From the NCBI RefSeq assembly GCF_921293095.1, contig NC_060248.1:12914744-12978743 (forward strand): 64,000 bases of DNA, in the 5' to 3' direction. The notes under the pieces were generated by a model, which worked only from the letters and a program-made list of their open reading frames with translations, did no database searches and was not told where the DNA came from. Of the stretch, positions 54,370-64,000 are shown one piece after another. The DNA is from Ischnura elegans. Lineage: Eukaryota > Arthropoda > Insecta > Odonata > Coenagrionidae. The translations under genes were made by a program, and so were the position numbers. Numbering within the stretch: the stretch's first letter is position 1; the number at the start of each line of letters is the position of its first letter.

Positions 54370-54450
54370 AAAATGTTGATGTAACAACGAAACGCGTCGC
54401 TCGCCAGTAAATTCATTGGAAATATTGCAATGCCTTATTTCACTAATACA
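54370..54450 (+). repeat. Penelope-type 3' fragment with hammerhead-like core (tentative)
   Basis: TTGATGTAACAACGAAACGC followed by GTCGC has the GAAACGCGTC core found in hammerhead-bearing Penelope-like elements; GTT/AAC could form helix II. The CUGAUGA box is incomplete. The text after it (ATTGGAAATATTGCAATG) is reminiscent of Penelope terminal repeats. No coding remnant adjoins. Confidence 0.35.
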
Positions 54451-55573
54451 AATCTCTCAAGGTGGCCTCATCTGTCAAATACGCTCTCAGAAACTCATTA
54501 CTTCGGAAGATTTTTTTCATAATTAGAACTTTCCCCAGCAAATCAATCACTACGTTTACCTCAGCAGTAAAACTCTCTTGAGCAAATTAATGCGCATGAA
54601 AATATCAGCGTCAAAGAAACTGTCCACTAATTCAGCTCATCCGTCCTGGGTCGCTGCAATTTCCCCGATTGAAAACTGCATGACTTTTTCGGACAAAAAT
54701 CTTCCTTTTCCATCCCTCTTTCACACTCACGTTTTGATCAATAAATAACAAGTTTGAAGAGTAAATGTGCATTACATACAGAAATATTTTCTTTTAAATG
54801 CGACTAAACTCTTTTCAAAAACCTATTTCTTAAAGTGAGAACACAAAGACTTTAATAAAACAACGAGTACTATATTTTTTGCCTAATTAATGCACTTTCA
54901 AAGGCAAATTCAGAAGGTAAAGTGTCAAAGACGCAGGCTTTTAGAGAGTCGGCAGCGCGGTGGCGATTCATTTGCTTTTCACGTCATTCCATAAACTTGT
55001 CCGGACGAAATAAACGAAATTACCAGGTATATTCTTAGATTCCACTGACCCACATTTAAAAACCTCTGACTTTCCCTTATCACCCGGACCTATCACAACT
55101 CTGCTTCTTTAAAGGCATGCATTTTTTAATGCCACGATGATAATAAGTAACGAGATTTGCCAAAAAGCGAGAAAGGCTATAGAAGCGAGAATGCAGAAGA
55201 AGTAAACGAGGATATCGCAGAAGAAATCATACAGGTAAGAGAGGAAGAATATCTAATTATTTAAGGGATTGGTCCTCTGTCGCCGGAGAAGACAAATATG
55301 GAAGAATATGGATTAATAAATGGCATGAGAAAGGCTCCAGGAAGGCTCTATAACAGAACAGGTGTCAGTACTAGCCAACACACTTTAATAATCACATGCG
55401 AAGAAGATACACGTCGTGGTACTACTAATACAAGGTAGGTCGTTGCGCATCTAGCGCTAACGAGTTAGAGTGTATTTAAAATTCTGTATCAACAGGTGGA
55501 TATCAACGGCTTGGTAGCCAAGGATTGATATTTACTTTCACAATAAATGAGCGTTTGTTTTCCCTCGTATCAA
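54451..55573. other. Unassigned intergenic region
   Basis: No recognised gene. A purine-rich segment at about 55140-55350 has no clear frame. Confidence 0.35.
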
Positions 55574-55808
55574 TCTGCACCATTTATGGAACTGACGGAG
55601 AACTAAAAGTTTTTCTGTATCGTTTTAGAGACAGAACTAAGTATAAAAGCTATACTTTGAACTTAACCGAACTTTGTTTAAGTTACTTTGTAACAAAAAG
55701 TTCATTATAAGACACGGTCTCAGGCGTTACTTTGTGGAATTTCTTCATGTTGAATTAAATAAAATAACTATATTTTATTCCACACTTTATTTTAAATCCT
55801 TTTTAATA

Positions 55809-56170
55809 CAAAAGACAAGTATGACGATCTCCAAAAAAGTGGTGTTTATCAGTTGAAGTGTGATACCTGTGAGATTAAATATATTGGACAAACTGGGAGA
55901 AACTTTAACGTGAGAATGAAAGAACATCGACGATGTTTTTTAAATTATGACGAATCCTCTGGAATAGCAAGACATTTGTGTGACGAGTACCATTGGTGTA
56001 ATTTTGAACCCAGGATTTTACATTGTATTGACAAGGGGAGAAAAATGGACTTTTTGGAACAGTTTGAAATTGTGAATTGCCCCACTAAACTTTGTAATGA
56101 CCATATGTTCCCCTCCCAGTCACCTTTACTTAACGTCACACTACCACCCCCCTACGACCCTCAACCTTGA
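55809..56170 (+). CDS. GIY-YIG endonuclease frame of a Penelope-like element
   Basis: Open from about KYDDLQKSGVYQLKCDTCEI through KYIGQTGRNFNVRMKEHRRC, GIARHLCDEYHWCNFEPRIL and MDFLEQFEIVN. GVY and YIG, the Arg in TGR, KEHR and the Glu of FLEQFE are the catalytic and metal-binding positions known for the family; CDTC and CDEYH resemble the Penelope-specific Cys/His linker. The frame begins inside the element without the expected reverse transcriptase, so expression is doubtful. Confidence 0.75.
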
Positions 56171-56381
56171 TTCCCTCATGTCTTTTAAACCTTTTGAGAA
56201 CCCCTCCCCCCTTTATCCTCCCCTTTGTTCCTTGTCGTTTATCCCATGCAAGCCAGCCAAAGGCCTCCCCCACTCCTTTCTTCAAAAATCAGCTTTACCC
56301 GCCATCAATGTTCCTTCCCACCCAATGTTCCTTCCCCCCCTTCCACCCACGTTTACCTATTTAAGAGCGTGCCACCCATCT

Positions 56382-56429
56382 AATTGTACCTGATGATAAC
56401 ACTAAGTGTTGAAACCGGTCGTACGATTT
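56382..56429 (+). ncRNA. Hammerhead ribozyme-like motif of a Penelope-like element
   Basis: The order matches a hammerhead. Helix I 5' strand AATTGTAC (56382-56389) is followed by CTGATGA (56390-56396), helix II AACAC-TAA-GTGTT (56398-56410), GAA, the self-complementary ACCGGT (helix III, suited to dimer formation), cleavage-site C (56420), and helix I 3' strand GTACGATT (56421-56428). The last pairs fully with AATTGTAC including one G-T wobble. One unpaired T after CTGATGA is a deviation that could reduce activity. Minimal helix III hammerheads are established in Penelope-like elements. Confidence 0.62.
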
Positions 56430-56708
56430 AAAATAAAGTGTGGAATAAAACATAGTTATTTTATTTAATTCAAAAAGTTCATTCAAAATATATCTTATAC
56501 ATAGTTCTACCTCTAAAATGAAATAGAAAAACTTTCAGAAGGTACTTCGTCAGTTCCATTGATGGTGCGAAAAAAATAATTATATTTGTACTATATACAC
56601 ATGTTAACGCCACATTTTCCTCAACTCGATACGGGAAAAAAGAAAGTGGAAGTTAAATTTTCCCTTAACAGCCTGTTAATGCTACTAATACCATAAATCT
56701 ATGAAACT

Positions 56709-56910
56709 GCTGGCCTCGGTGGCGGCAGGGCAAAGTCCTTGCCCCGAAAACCGAAGGTCGCGGGTTCGAGTCCCGCCTGGGTTGGTTACCCCTATCCAGG
56801 GCATGGGCGTTTCTGATCGTCGCACTTTGTTGTTCGTTACATTCACCCGCTATTAGACCTTAAATGCGCTGTTTTCAGCCCTGTGAAGTTGAATAAATTT
56901 ATTAATACAT
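56709..56910 (+). repeat. tRNA-derived SINE, near full length
   Basis: An A box-like TGGCCTCGGTGG near 56711 and the B box GGTTCGAGTCC (56763-56773) lie in a tRNA-like head. A body GTTACCCCTATCCAGGGCAT and a tail GTGAAGTTGAATAAATTTAT follow. The tRNA cloverleaf is incomplete and lacks a proper acceptor stem, so this is a SINE and not a tRNA gene. The same family lies at 37320-37740. Confidence 0.78.
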
Positions 56911-57091
56911 GATTACAATTTCCGCCAACTTCAGCAAATTTTGGTTAAGACTGACGAAACTTTTTGTCGGATGATACAGAGTGCAAATGTTACCTACCTT
57001 ATTTCTCTCTGAGATGAGGCTATTTCTCAATTCCATGTAATGGTCTGAGCGGTAACTAAATCAGTAAAAATTTCCTGCTCTTACCTATAGG

Positions 57092-57421
57092 TCATGCGGA
57101 TTAAGCGAGACAGTTGTAAACTGGATACGCGACTTTCTCAGAGATCATAAACAAAAAGTAGTTCTTGACGGAATTAGCTCTGATGTTGTAAAAGTTACAT
57201 CAGGTGTTCCACAAGGAAGCGTAATCGGCCCCCTGTTGTTCATTATATACATTAATGATCTCTGCCCCCGCATTAGCAGTAAAATACGCTTATTTGCTGA
57301 CGACGCTGTCATCTATCGCGAAATTAGTGATCACTCTGACTATGAAATTCTATCATCTGACCTAAACAACGTTCATTTGTGGAGCCAAGAGTGGGGACTC
57401 GAACTTAATCTGAGAAAATAG
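57092..57421 (+). pseudogene. CR1/jockey-like LINE reverse transcriptase core, open frame
   Basis: A continuous frame of about 109 codons reads SCGLSETVVNWIRDFL, KQKVVLDGIS, VTSGVPQGSVIGPLLFIIYI and KIRLFADDAVIYREISDHSD, ending WSQEWGLELNLRK then a stop. It contains reverse transcriptase motifs 4 (SGVPQGS) and 5 (FADD, the catalytic Asp pair). Both ends are abruptly truncated. It is the best-preserved polymerase core in the window but only about a third of a domain. Confidence 0.82.
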
Positions 57422-58784
57422 CTATAGCAAAAGCTTTTTAGGAGTAATTTTTAACCCATACCGCTGAGGTCATCGGTATATCGAAAAAAGATTTTGTGAA
57501 CAATCAATTCGATGCTAAATCTTCTGGCTAAATATCTGATTCCTTTATCGAGTACTTGATGTACTGAATATCTTATAAATTTTAATAATGATCCATAATC
57601 ATCCTTGCCTCTTATAACTGTAGTCTTTTGGCATCGAAAAAACTCACGATACAACTGTCACATCTCAAGATCTTATTCAATTGCTTTTATTTATGCTCTT
57701 ATTCAACTTTAACAAAATTCACTGTTTCCGGTAAAAGTAGCAGACATCCTGTGAATGAAATCGAAGAAAAAGTCTACGTCCAAAAGCATAATTTCAAGAC
57801 TTTTGGAGGCTTAGTTTTTGTTTGTTCTAATCTCCGATGGCACTCCATGGATTTTATTTCCACTGAATTTTCATTAATGTTTTTTAGCATTTTATATGCA
57901 GTTAAAACTTTTTTGCGTGGGACTCCTAATATTTGTTAGCATAAAGTTGACTTTCTTCGCCGTAATAAATAAAATTTAATCTTTAAATTTCATAAATATT
58001 ACCTTGGCGTCTACATTAGCTTAAATTGTCCCATCACTTTGGATAATTATTATGGTGAGTATTACAACAGAAAATTGTAAAATACTTGTTGTAAAAACAA
58101 ATAAAAGTGGATAGCGCATCGGCAAAAGACTACATCTCTAGTGTTTACAAGCCAATCACAAATAAATGCCATTTATTATATTTAATAGCAGTAGCCTCTC
58201 AAAAAATGTATATCACTCAGCGACTAGCGGAAACCAAAATTAATACCTATTTCACGGCATTACCCAGTTAACATTTTTACCAAATTTATAGTTCAAAATT
58301 TTTAATTACGGTTCATTTCATCGTGTTCTTAAAAACCTCAACAACAGAAGACCTGGGATTTTTCCGTGAATTATGCTAGCTTTTGTAATATTATGGTAAA
58401 AATAACTCGGAGAGAATTTTCAGAAAATTTTGCGACTTTGTAGACGACATTTTTTGGAAAAATTATGTACTTTTTTCCGCGGTATAACCGATACAGCTCA
58501 CGACGGGTTATCAATGTGTATATTTACACGTTATGATATGTACCATACTAAAAAATACATTTGCTTACTTTTCAGACAGAGATGAGTGAAATTATCACGT
58601 ATAAAAGACTCTTTCATTCATGTTAAATTAATTGTTGAGTAGAAAACAATTTCAAAACAATTCACTCATTCATTTCTAATTTCCGAAGAGTTTGAGGTAA
58701 AATCTGTCGTGCCGTGCCGGAACACAGCAGGTATGCATCACAACGGTGCTTGAATTTCGAACTCCATATGCGTGGCCTAATAAT
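57422..58784. other. Unassigned A/T-rich region
   Basis: About 1.36 kb with only short domain-free frames. No repeat family recognised. Confidence 0.35.
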
Positions 58785-58918
58785 CTGCATAATACCTTGC
58801 GAGCCACCTGTAGGGTATTTGGCTGGGGGTAATCAATCCCCACCATGGAGCATGCAAGAGAACCGCCACATGAACACCACTCGGTCATAAAAATATTACG
58901 CAACGCCAATTTCATTAA
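58785..58918 (-). repeat. LINE-tail repeat
   Basis: GCATAATACCTTGCGAGCCA and GGGTAATCAATCCCCACCAT resemble the 3' tail at 47030-47150. It directly abuts the LINE fragment that begins at 58919. Confidence 0.45.
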
Positions 58919-60217
58919 CATCGATTATAGGCAAGACACTTGAGCATATCGTCGTTAGCATTGTAATGACTTTCTTGGACAGTCGTAACTTCCTCCATGC
59001 CTGTCAGCACGGATTCAGAAAAGGTAGTTCATGTGAAATACGACTCGTGCTATTTCTTCACGACGATTTGAAATCTGGGGAATCTAAAAGACAAGTTGAC
59101 GCATTATTTCTAGATTTTAAGAAAGCTTTTGACACGGTACCTCACAATAACCTTTTATACAAGTTACAGTCATGCGGATTAACTGAAACAGTGGTAAACT
59201 AGATACGCGACTTTCTGAATGATCGTAAACAAAAAGTAGTTCTTGACGGAATTAGCTCTGATGTAGTTAAATTTACATCAGGTGTTCCACAAGGAAGCGT
59301 AATCGGCCCCCTTCCACTCATTATATAGATTAATGACCTCTGCTCCTGAATTAGCAGTAAAATTCGTGTATTTTCCTACGACGCTGTCATCTATCGCAAA
59401 ATGTGTAATCACTCTATGAAATTCTGTCATCGGACTTAAACAACGTTTATTTGTGGAGCTAAGAGTGGGGACTCGAACTTAAGCTGAGCAAATGCATTTC
59501 GGTACGATTTTTGCAGAGTTCGTCCAACTTTAACCATGTTTATGCTGTGGATGGTATTAACATAAAGGCAACAGACGAAGTGAAGTATCTAGGAGTTACG
59601 ATAACCTCGAACCACTCGTGGGGAACACATAGATGGAATGTTTGCGGCATAGCCCTGAAGAAATTAGGATTCGTCAAGCGTATTGTGGGAAGATTTTCGG
59701 ATGAGTAAGTAAAAGAAAGGTGCTGTTCACACTCGTCCGACCGCACCTTGAATATGCAGCGAGCGTATGGGATCCGATACAGAAAGACTTAAACCGCGAA
59801 CTGAATAAAATACAAAGGAAAGCTGCGCGGTTCGTCAAAAACTGCTACGGGCGTACAGACAGCGTTACCCAGATGTTAAGCGAATTAGGTTGGGAGCCGG
59901 TGGAGACTCGGAGGCTGCGCGCTAGGTTTAGATTGCTTACACAATTGGGAATGGATAGCTGTAAGAGCGACACGGATAACATAATATTAGAGCCCCACTA
60001 TATTTCCATATCCGACAGAAGCGATAAATTAAGTGAGATATTTTGTCGAACTGATAGATATGCGAATTCCGTTTTCTCCCGAACCATAAAGGACTTTAAT
60101 AAATGTCAGTTGTAATTTCGTTGGAACGTTTCCTTTTTATGTGCAAATGGCTGGTGTTCTAACACCCCCTTCCACACGCCTTTAAGGCAGCTTGCGGGGT
60201 AGTATGTAGATGTAGAT
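58919..60217 (+). pseudogene. CR1/jockey-like LINE, longest copy, 5'-truncated
   Basis: Blocks in order: GKTLEHIVVS, QHGFRKGSSCEIRLVLFLHD (motif 2), LFLDFKKAFDTVPHNNLLYK (motif 3 with catalytic Asp), TSGVPQGSVIGPL (motif 4), a damaged FSYDAVIY in place of FADD (motif 5), then EVKYLGVTITSNHSWGTH and [40 protein letters not shown] and FSRTIKDFNKCQL before the stop at 60113-60115. Stops at 59200 and 59327, indels and the altered catalytic motif make it inactive. The tail GGTAGTATGTAGATGTAGAT ends it. Confidence 0.85.
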
Positions 60218-60459
60218 TACAAAATATACGCCCACATTCATGTCATGGCAAAACCCGCCAACGTTTATTAATTCTTACTGTTAATCCATGCAAGATTAGA
60301 GCATTGTAAAAATTAAAACATGCAATGAGCCGTCCTAGCGAGTGAAGCCATTAATGAAGAAACCGTTGCCATCCGTAATAAAACGAGGAAATTATGATAT
60401 TTTTAATATCTGATCTGCAGTCTAATTTCCTCTATTTTTTCTCGAGATTACGTCTACAA

Positions 60460-60690
60460 TGGTACAACGAGAACTCGTGATGAACGCGTGTGGCACGACA
60501 CCGGGGAGTGTGGCAGGGGGTGATTCCACACTAGGTAGGCAGCACTCATCCTTGCCGAAACGCGATCGTTCGCATGACACAGGCGAAGCACCGAAGACAA
60601 CGATACGCTGTCAGACCAGAAAATAGGGAAGTGCTAAGAACACGAACATGCTGCCACGCAAATTAAACTACTAGTTAGTAATGGAAAATG
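60460..60690 (-). repeat. LINE-tail repeat, shared with 39660-39900
   Basis: Common words AAACGCGATCGTTCGCATGA, GACACAGGCGAAG and AAACTACTAGTTAGTAA, in the same order and orientation as at 39660-39900. Non-coding. Confidence 0.45.
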
Positions 60691-61614
60691 AAAAAGTTAG
60701 GCTTTTCCATTCTAAATTCTTAATTGATTCAGTTACGCTACTGTGTATATCGTAACGATTTTAATAACATACATACTGTTAGCATCATAAATGCAAATGC
60801 TGTCTTCCAGTATCAATTCCAATCATCGTAGCGGCTGACTGCCTTAATTATCTACCAGTAAACCAGATACCCAGAGAAAACGTACACGCAAGGGGGTACT
60901 CAAGCCCTTTCTGAAATTATTGATACTTAAATTGTAAGAAATCCTATTCGCAGTATTTTCCTGCGTTTGTAGTAAACTTTCTTTTTTGCTGGTATCTTTG
61001 ATTTATCATTTATGTTTTTTATATTAAAATTTTTCTAATTATTTTCTATTATTTTTAAAAAACCGATTTCGTAGTAATTTGTCTCCTTTTATTATCATCT
61101 GAATTTCAAATCATGAATATGAGTTTTGAATGCATTTTTTCATTGGAGCTCTGCGGTGAGGGTAGAATAAGCCGCCTGGCCTCGTTCACCTGCCCAGATT
61201 AAATAAACCTCTAACTGTACTCCCCAGCAACGTGGCCGCCTCTCGTCGATATTCTCCTTGGAGTGTTTCACGAGCGAGGGTTCCCATGGAGACCACCTCG
61301 CGACAATATAATGGCCGTCCGTCCAATCGTCTCCAAGGGTATAACATCACCATAATCATCTGGGCAATTCCTCAATTCATCAAATGATGGCAATTGGCTC
61401 CATGAGTGAGCTTTGCTTTCATCTCAACCCAACGGACACGCCAGGGGGCAGGCCATTTGCCCGTCAAGTGACCGCAATACGTTGAGCTGCGAATGACGAC
61501 GCATGGAGCTGTGACCTGGCTTCTTCCTTTCCTCTGCACACTTTGGCACCATGCAACTGAGCTCAATAACCAAGATTATTAAAATCTCCAGTCGGGCGCA
61601 AGATGTGTAGCCAC
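60691..61614. other. Unassigned region with a G/C-richer block
   Basis: 61140-61370 is more G/C-rich than its surroundings (GAGGGTAGAATAAGCCGCCT, CTCCTTGGAGTGTTTCACG). It has no frame or element I can name and could be an unrecognised regulatory segment or repeat. Confidence 0.3.
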
Positions 61615-62772
61615 AAGAGACGGGCGAAGTCGTTCTTTTCAAAGTTTCGATCTTAATGATTTAGATCACTTGTGTGATTCAATCATTTCGATCATTCAAA
61701 CATTTAATTGATGATTTGGGGTTGACTGAAATCCCTAATTGAATTATGGATTCAGAAGAATGAAGCCGTTTAACAAATCAACACCTGCCATAGACAAATG
61801 GCTACCTTTCCACTGAAATGAATCGCATTGATTTTATGATCGAGAGATTCAAGAACCTGATGCCAATAAACGCAACATAGAAACTGTAGTCGACTGCTAA
61901 TTTGAAATAAATAATCTCCTGTAATCGTACTTTTGCTAATCGGCTCATCGCCACAGTGAATTGTTATTTTGAAGATACGGAGAAATTTATTTGCTTTGAT
62001 ACATTTTTAGCATATCCCGTTGATCTTTTCTCATTGATTTCTAATTTCGCTCGTAAATATAATACCATAAGTAGAAATACCAACTCATAGCCATACTGAA
62101 AATGTCGAGTGTGCAAATCACAGACAATGCATTTAATGTGTGCCAAGTCAACTTCAAGCAGAATGTTTTCACACATTTCATCGGAAGTGACGATGAAAAA
62201 TAAAAGATGCAACCAAAGTTTTGAAAAAGTATTTTTTTATTTACTGGATTCTTCCCAGCGTAAACGCAACATTATGCAAAGCATACATTAAGATTTATAT
62301 AACTATTATTTCGAAAATTCATCTTAACTAGGCCAAACTAATCCGTAAAATGCTAAAATACCGAAGCTAAAAGCCTTGGAAATAATGGGTTAATTACTTG
62401 TTTAAATTATCCATCGTAGGTACGTTAATTGATATTCACGAAATTCGGTGCTATTACAGTACGGAGGCTAAAAATATTTTGCCAAGTGGGTGAAAAAAGC
62501 TACTATCTGGAAGGATGATTATCGGATGAACTCATCAATTGGATTCACAAAATCAAAACGCCAGACATATTCACAAAACAAGGACTCAAAATCAATCACT
62601 GAATAAATAGGAAATCTGGCTGATTGATGATTGGTCAAAACACCGAACAAACAGGATGTCGGACTGAGTGATGATGGGCTTTATTTTGCGCTATGAATCA
62701 TGAGTCATTTGAATCACTCCGTCATTCAATCATTTTGAACGAATCGATCACGAATCGATCCACCCATCACTA
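61615..62772. mobile_element. hAT-like non-autonomous element
   Basis: Left AAGAGACGGGCGAAGTCGTT and right, reverse-complemented, TAGTGATGGGTGGATCGATT give weak termini; outside are GTAGCCAC and CTTGCCAC, matching at six of eight positions. Near both ends runs of GATTCAATCATTTCGATCAT-type words recur in opposite orientation. The 1.16-kb body has no transposase. Confidence 0.45.
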
Positions 62773-62780
62773 CTTGCCAC

Positions 62781-64000
62781 CTTTAACATAATGAATGTAG
62801 CTCACCGCGCATTTAAATGGGTTCACAAAAGTCGCCGGTAGCTACGCTGGCGTTAGAGCGATCCGAATTTCATATAGAAATATAATTTAACCAGAGCTGT
62901 AAACCAATATTTACATTCTCGATGATATAATCCATCAAATTCTTGACTTGCAAATGCCATTAGTCGTGAGTGGCAATATTTTATAACAAATAAATAAGAA
63001 TAAGCGGATCGCTATGAATTCATCACCGCGCTGCGGACATTTTCCAAAGCTCTTTAAAATGCGCTCGACGCGGCGACATAATTCAAGCTTCTGGGGGACG
63101 GACTGTGGCCTCCTCTTAGCTATGCCCTTGTCAATAGTAATAAAAACCCTCGAGAGAAGCTAAGAAATTCTGCATCTGGCCATCTGGGAAAAGACCTCGG
63201 TAATCGAATTATCACATGAAAAAGCATGTAAGTTTGAATTTTTTTGTTTGATCATATAATTCGGATTGAACTTTAATTTTACATTATAAAATATTTCTAA
63301 ACCCGTTGGCAACATATCAAAAATAGCTATCTCTGGCTACATAATTTGCCTAAGTATTTCAATAAAAAATTTCCGTTTGCGATGTACGAATCCATATTGA
63401 TCGATTCCCAACAGCTTTCTATCTTTAAACAGATCGAGTCAAGATCGACTGCGTCCTTAATCTATTCGCACTCACTTTGCAGTCACTGTCTACACAAACG
63501 AGTCGACCGCGAGCCTCGTTTACTCGTCGAATAAGACTGAATTACATAGAAGTAGCTCAAAATGTGGCAATATCTCGCCACAATTACAAACACAAATGTA
63601 TCCCAAGGGTGCCAACCTCTTTCGTGATATAAAAAAACAAAGGAACGACAAGTGCGTGAAAGGGAAATATTTCTATCTCCTCTCCCTAGTAAGGAAATTA
63701 CATATTCGGTTACCACTGCTCTATAATAATTATAAAATTTTAAAAAAGGTAAGCTATGACTCTATTATTTGACATCGTGGATGAATCAATGTTAGCCTCT
63801 TACGATATTTCCATAGTCATCAGTTCCCTCGGCGTTCCAATTTCGCTAACAGATCGTATGAAGACATATGATAATGGCCTAGTTCGTGCATACGCAGATA
63901 CGAGAGAATGAAGCTCTCTGTGAAAAATATAACCTGAGCTTGGTTCACGTGTCGAAGTTGAAAGTGATGCCATTACAGTCGGCTATCAACTACTACATAA
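62781..64000. other. Unassigned right end of window
   Basis: No gene or transposon recognised. The short frames at 63346-63716 lie on opposite strands and have no known domain. Confidence 0.35.

Larger units (their letters stand above)
55574..56570 (+). mobile_element. Penelope-like element fragment with inverted arms and hammerhead motif
   Basis: A left arm (55574-55798) and right arm (56425-56570) are inverted copies sharing GAATTAAATAAAATAACTAT, TTTATTCCACACTTTATTTT and ATGGAACTGACG. The left arm has about 75 extra bases. Between them is a GIY-YIG endonuclease frame and a hammerhead-like motif at 56382-56429. No reverse transcriptase remains. The organisation parallels the element at 29242-30169. 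Confidence 0.75.

Noticed and set aside
56709-56785. tRNA gene
   Set aside because: A and B boxes are present, but no complete cloverleaf or acceptor stem forms and the sequence continues into a SINE body and tail with a second copy at 37320.
57092-57421. Host exon beginning after the acceptor-like TTACCTATAG
   Set aside because: The encoded peptide is plain LINE reverse transcriptase and no partner exon is visible.

Overview
The window is nuclear DNA from an arthropod, most probably an insect. The evidence is GT-AG introns, A/T-rich non-coding sequence, insect-like protein sequences, and a dense mix of mariner, piggyBac, pogo/Tigger and hAT elements, RTE- and CR1/jockey-type LINEs, Penelope-like elements and tRNA-derived SINEs. 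The species cannot be fixed from the sequence. Two host genes can be reconstructed exon by exon; almost everything else recognisable is transposon sequence, mostly decayed. Host gene 1 is UFD1 on the minus strand (coding 31224 down to 14391, seven coding exons, 302 residues). It is the ubiquitin-binding partner of Npl4 in the p97/Cdc48 unfoldase complex. Its first coding exon holds only the ATG. Host gene 2 is a small secreted Kazal-type protease inhibitor on the plus strand (42368-52849, three coding exons, 84 residues), with a TATA box upstream and polyadenylation signals downstream. Layout: 1-14 kb is intergenic repeat territory, with a hAT MITE showing a perfect 8-bp target duplication (1638-2355), an internally deleted mariner (3572-4535), an element built from iterated GGGGCAATACCGT motifs (4873-6020), two copies of an AGGGTRGTTTCC-ended repeat, a possible solo LTR, a degenerate minisatellite and a pogo-type MITE. 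From 14.3 to 31.2 kb UFD1 exons are scattered through transposon-filled introns. Intron 5 holds a three-level nest: a piggyBac element (19481-23001) inside a second inverted-repeat element (18031-23569) inside an AGGGTRGTTTCC repeat (17980-24336). The un-inserted version of the middle target site survives in the copy at 7302. Two inverted pogo MITEs bracket exon 5, and a Penelope-like endonuclease fragment lies in intron 4. From 31.5 to 41 kb there is a broken Polinton-type DNA polymerase, RTE-type LINEs in both orientations, and another three-level nest (hAT MITE in SINE in RTE endonuclease). From 42 to 53 kb the Kazal gene encloses LINE 3' ends, a palindromic fold-back, Charlie-type and other hAT MITEs and a SINE. 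From 53 to 64 kb there is a piggyBac MITE, a second Penelope-like fragment carrying a hammerhead-ribozyme-like motif, a tRNA-derived SINE, two CR1/jockey-type LINE fragments and a further hAT-like element. I see no operon, CRISPR array or coordinated multi-gene system. The two host genes are unrelated in function. The interest lies in transposon architecture and in its possible effects on UFD1 splicing.
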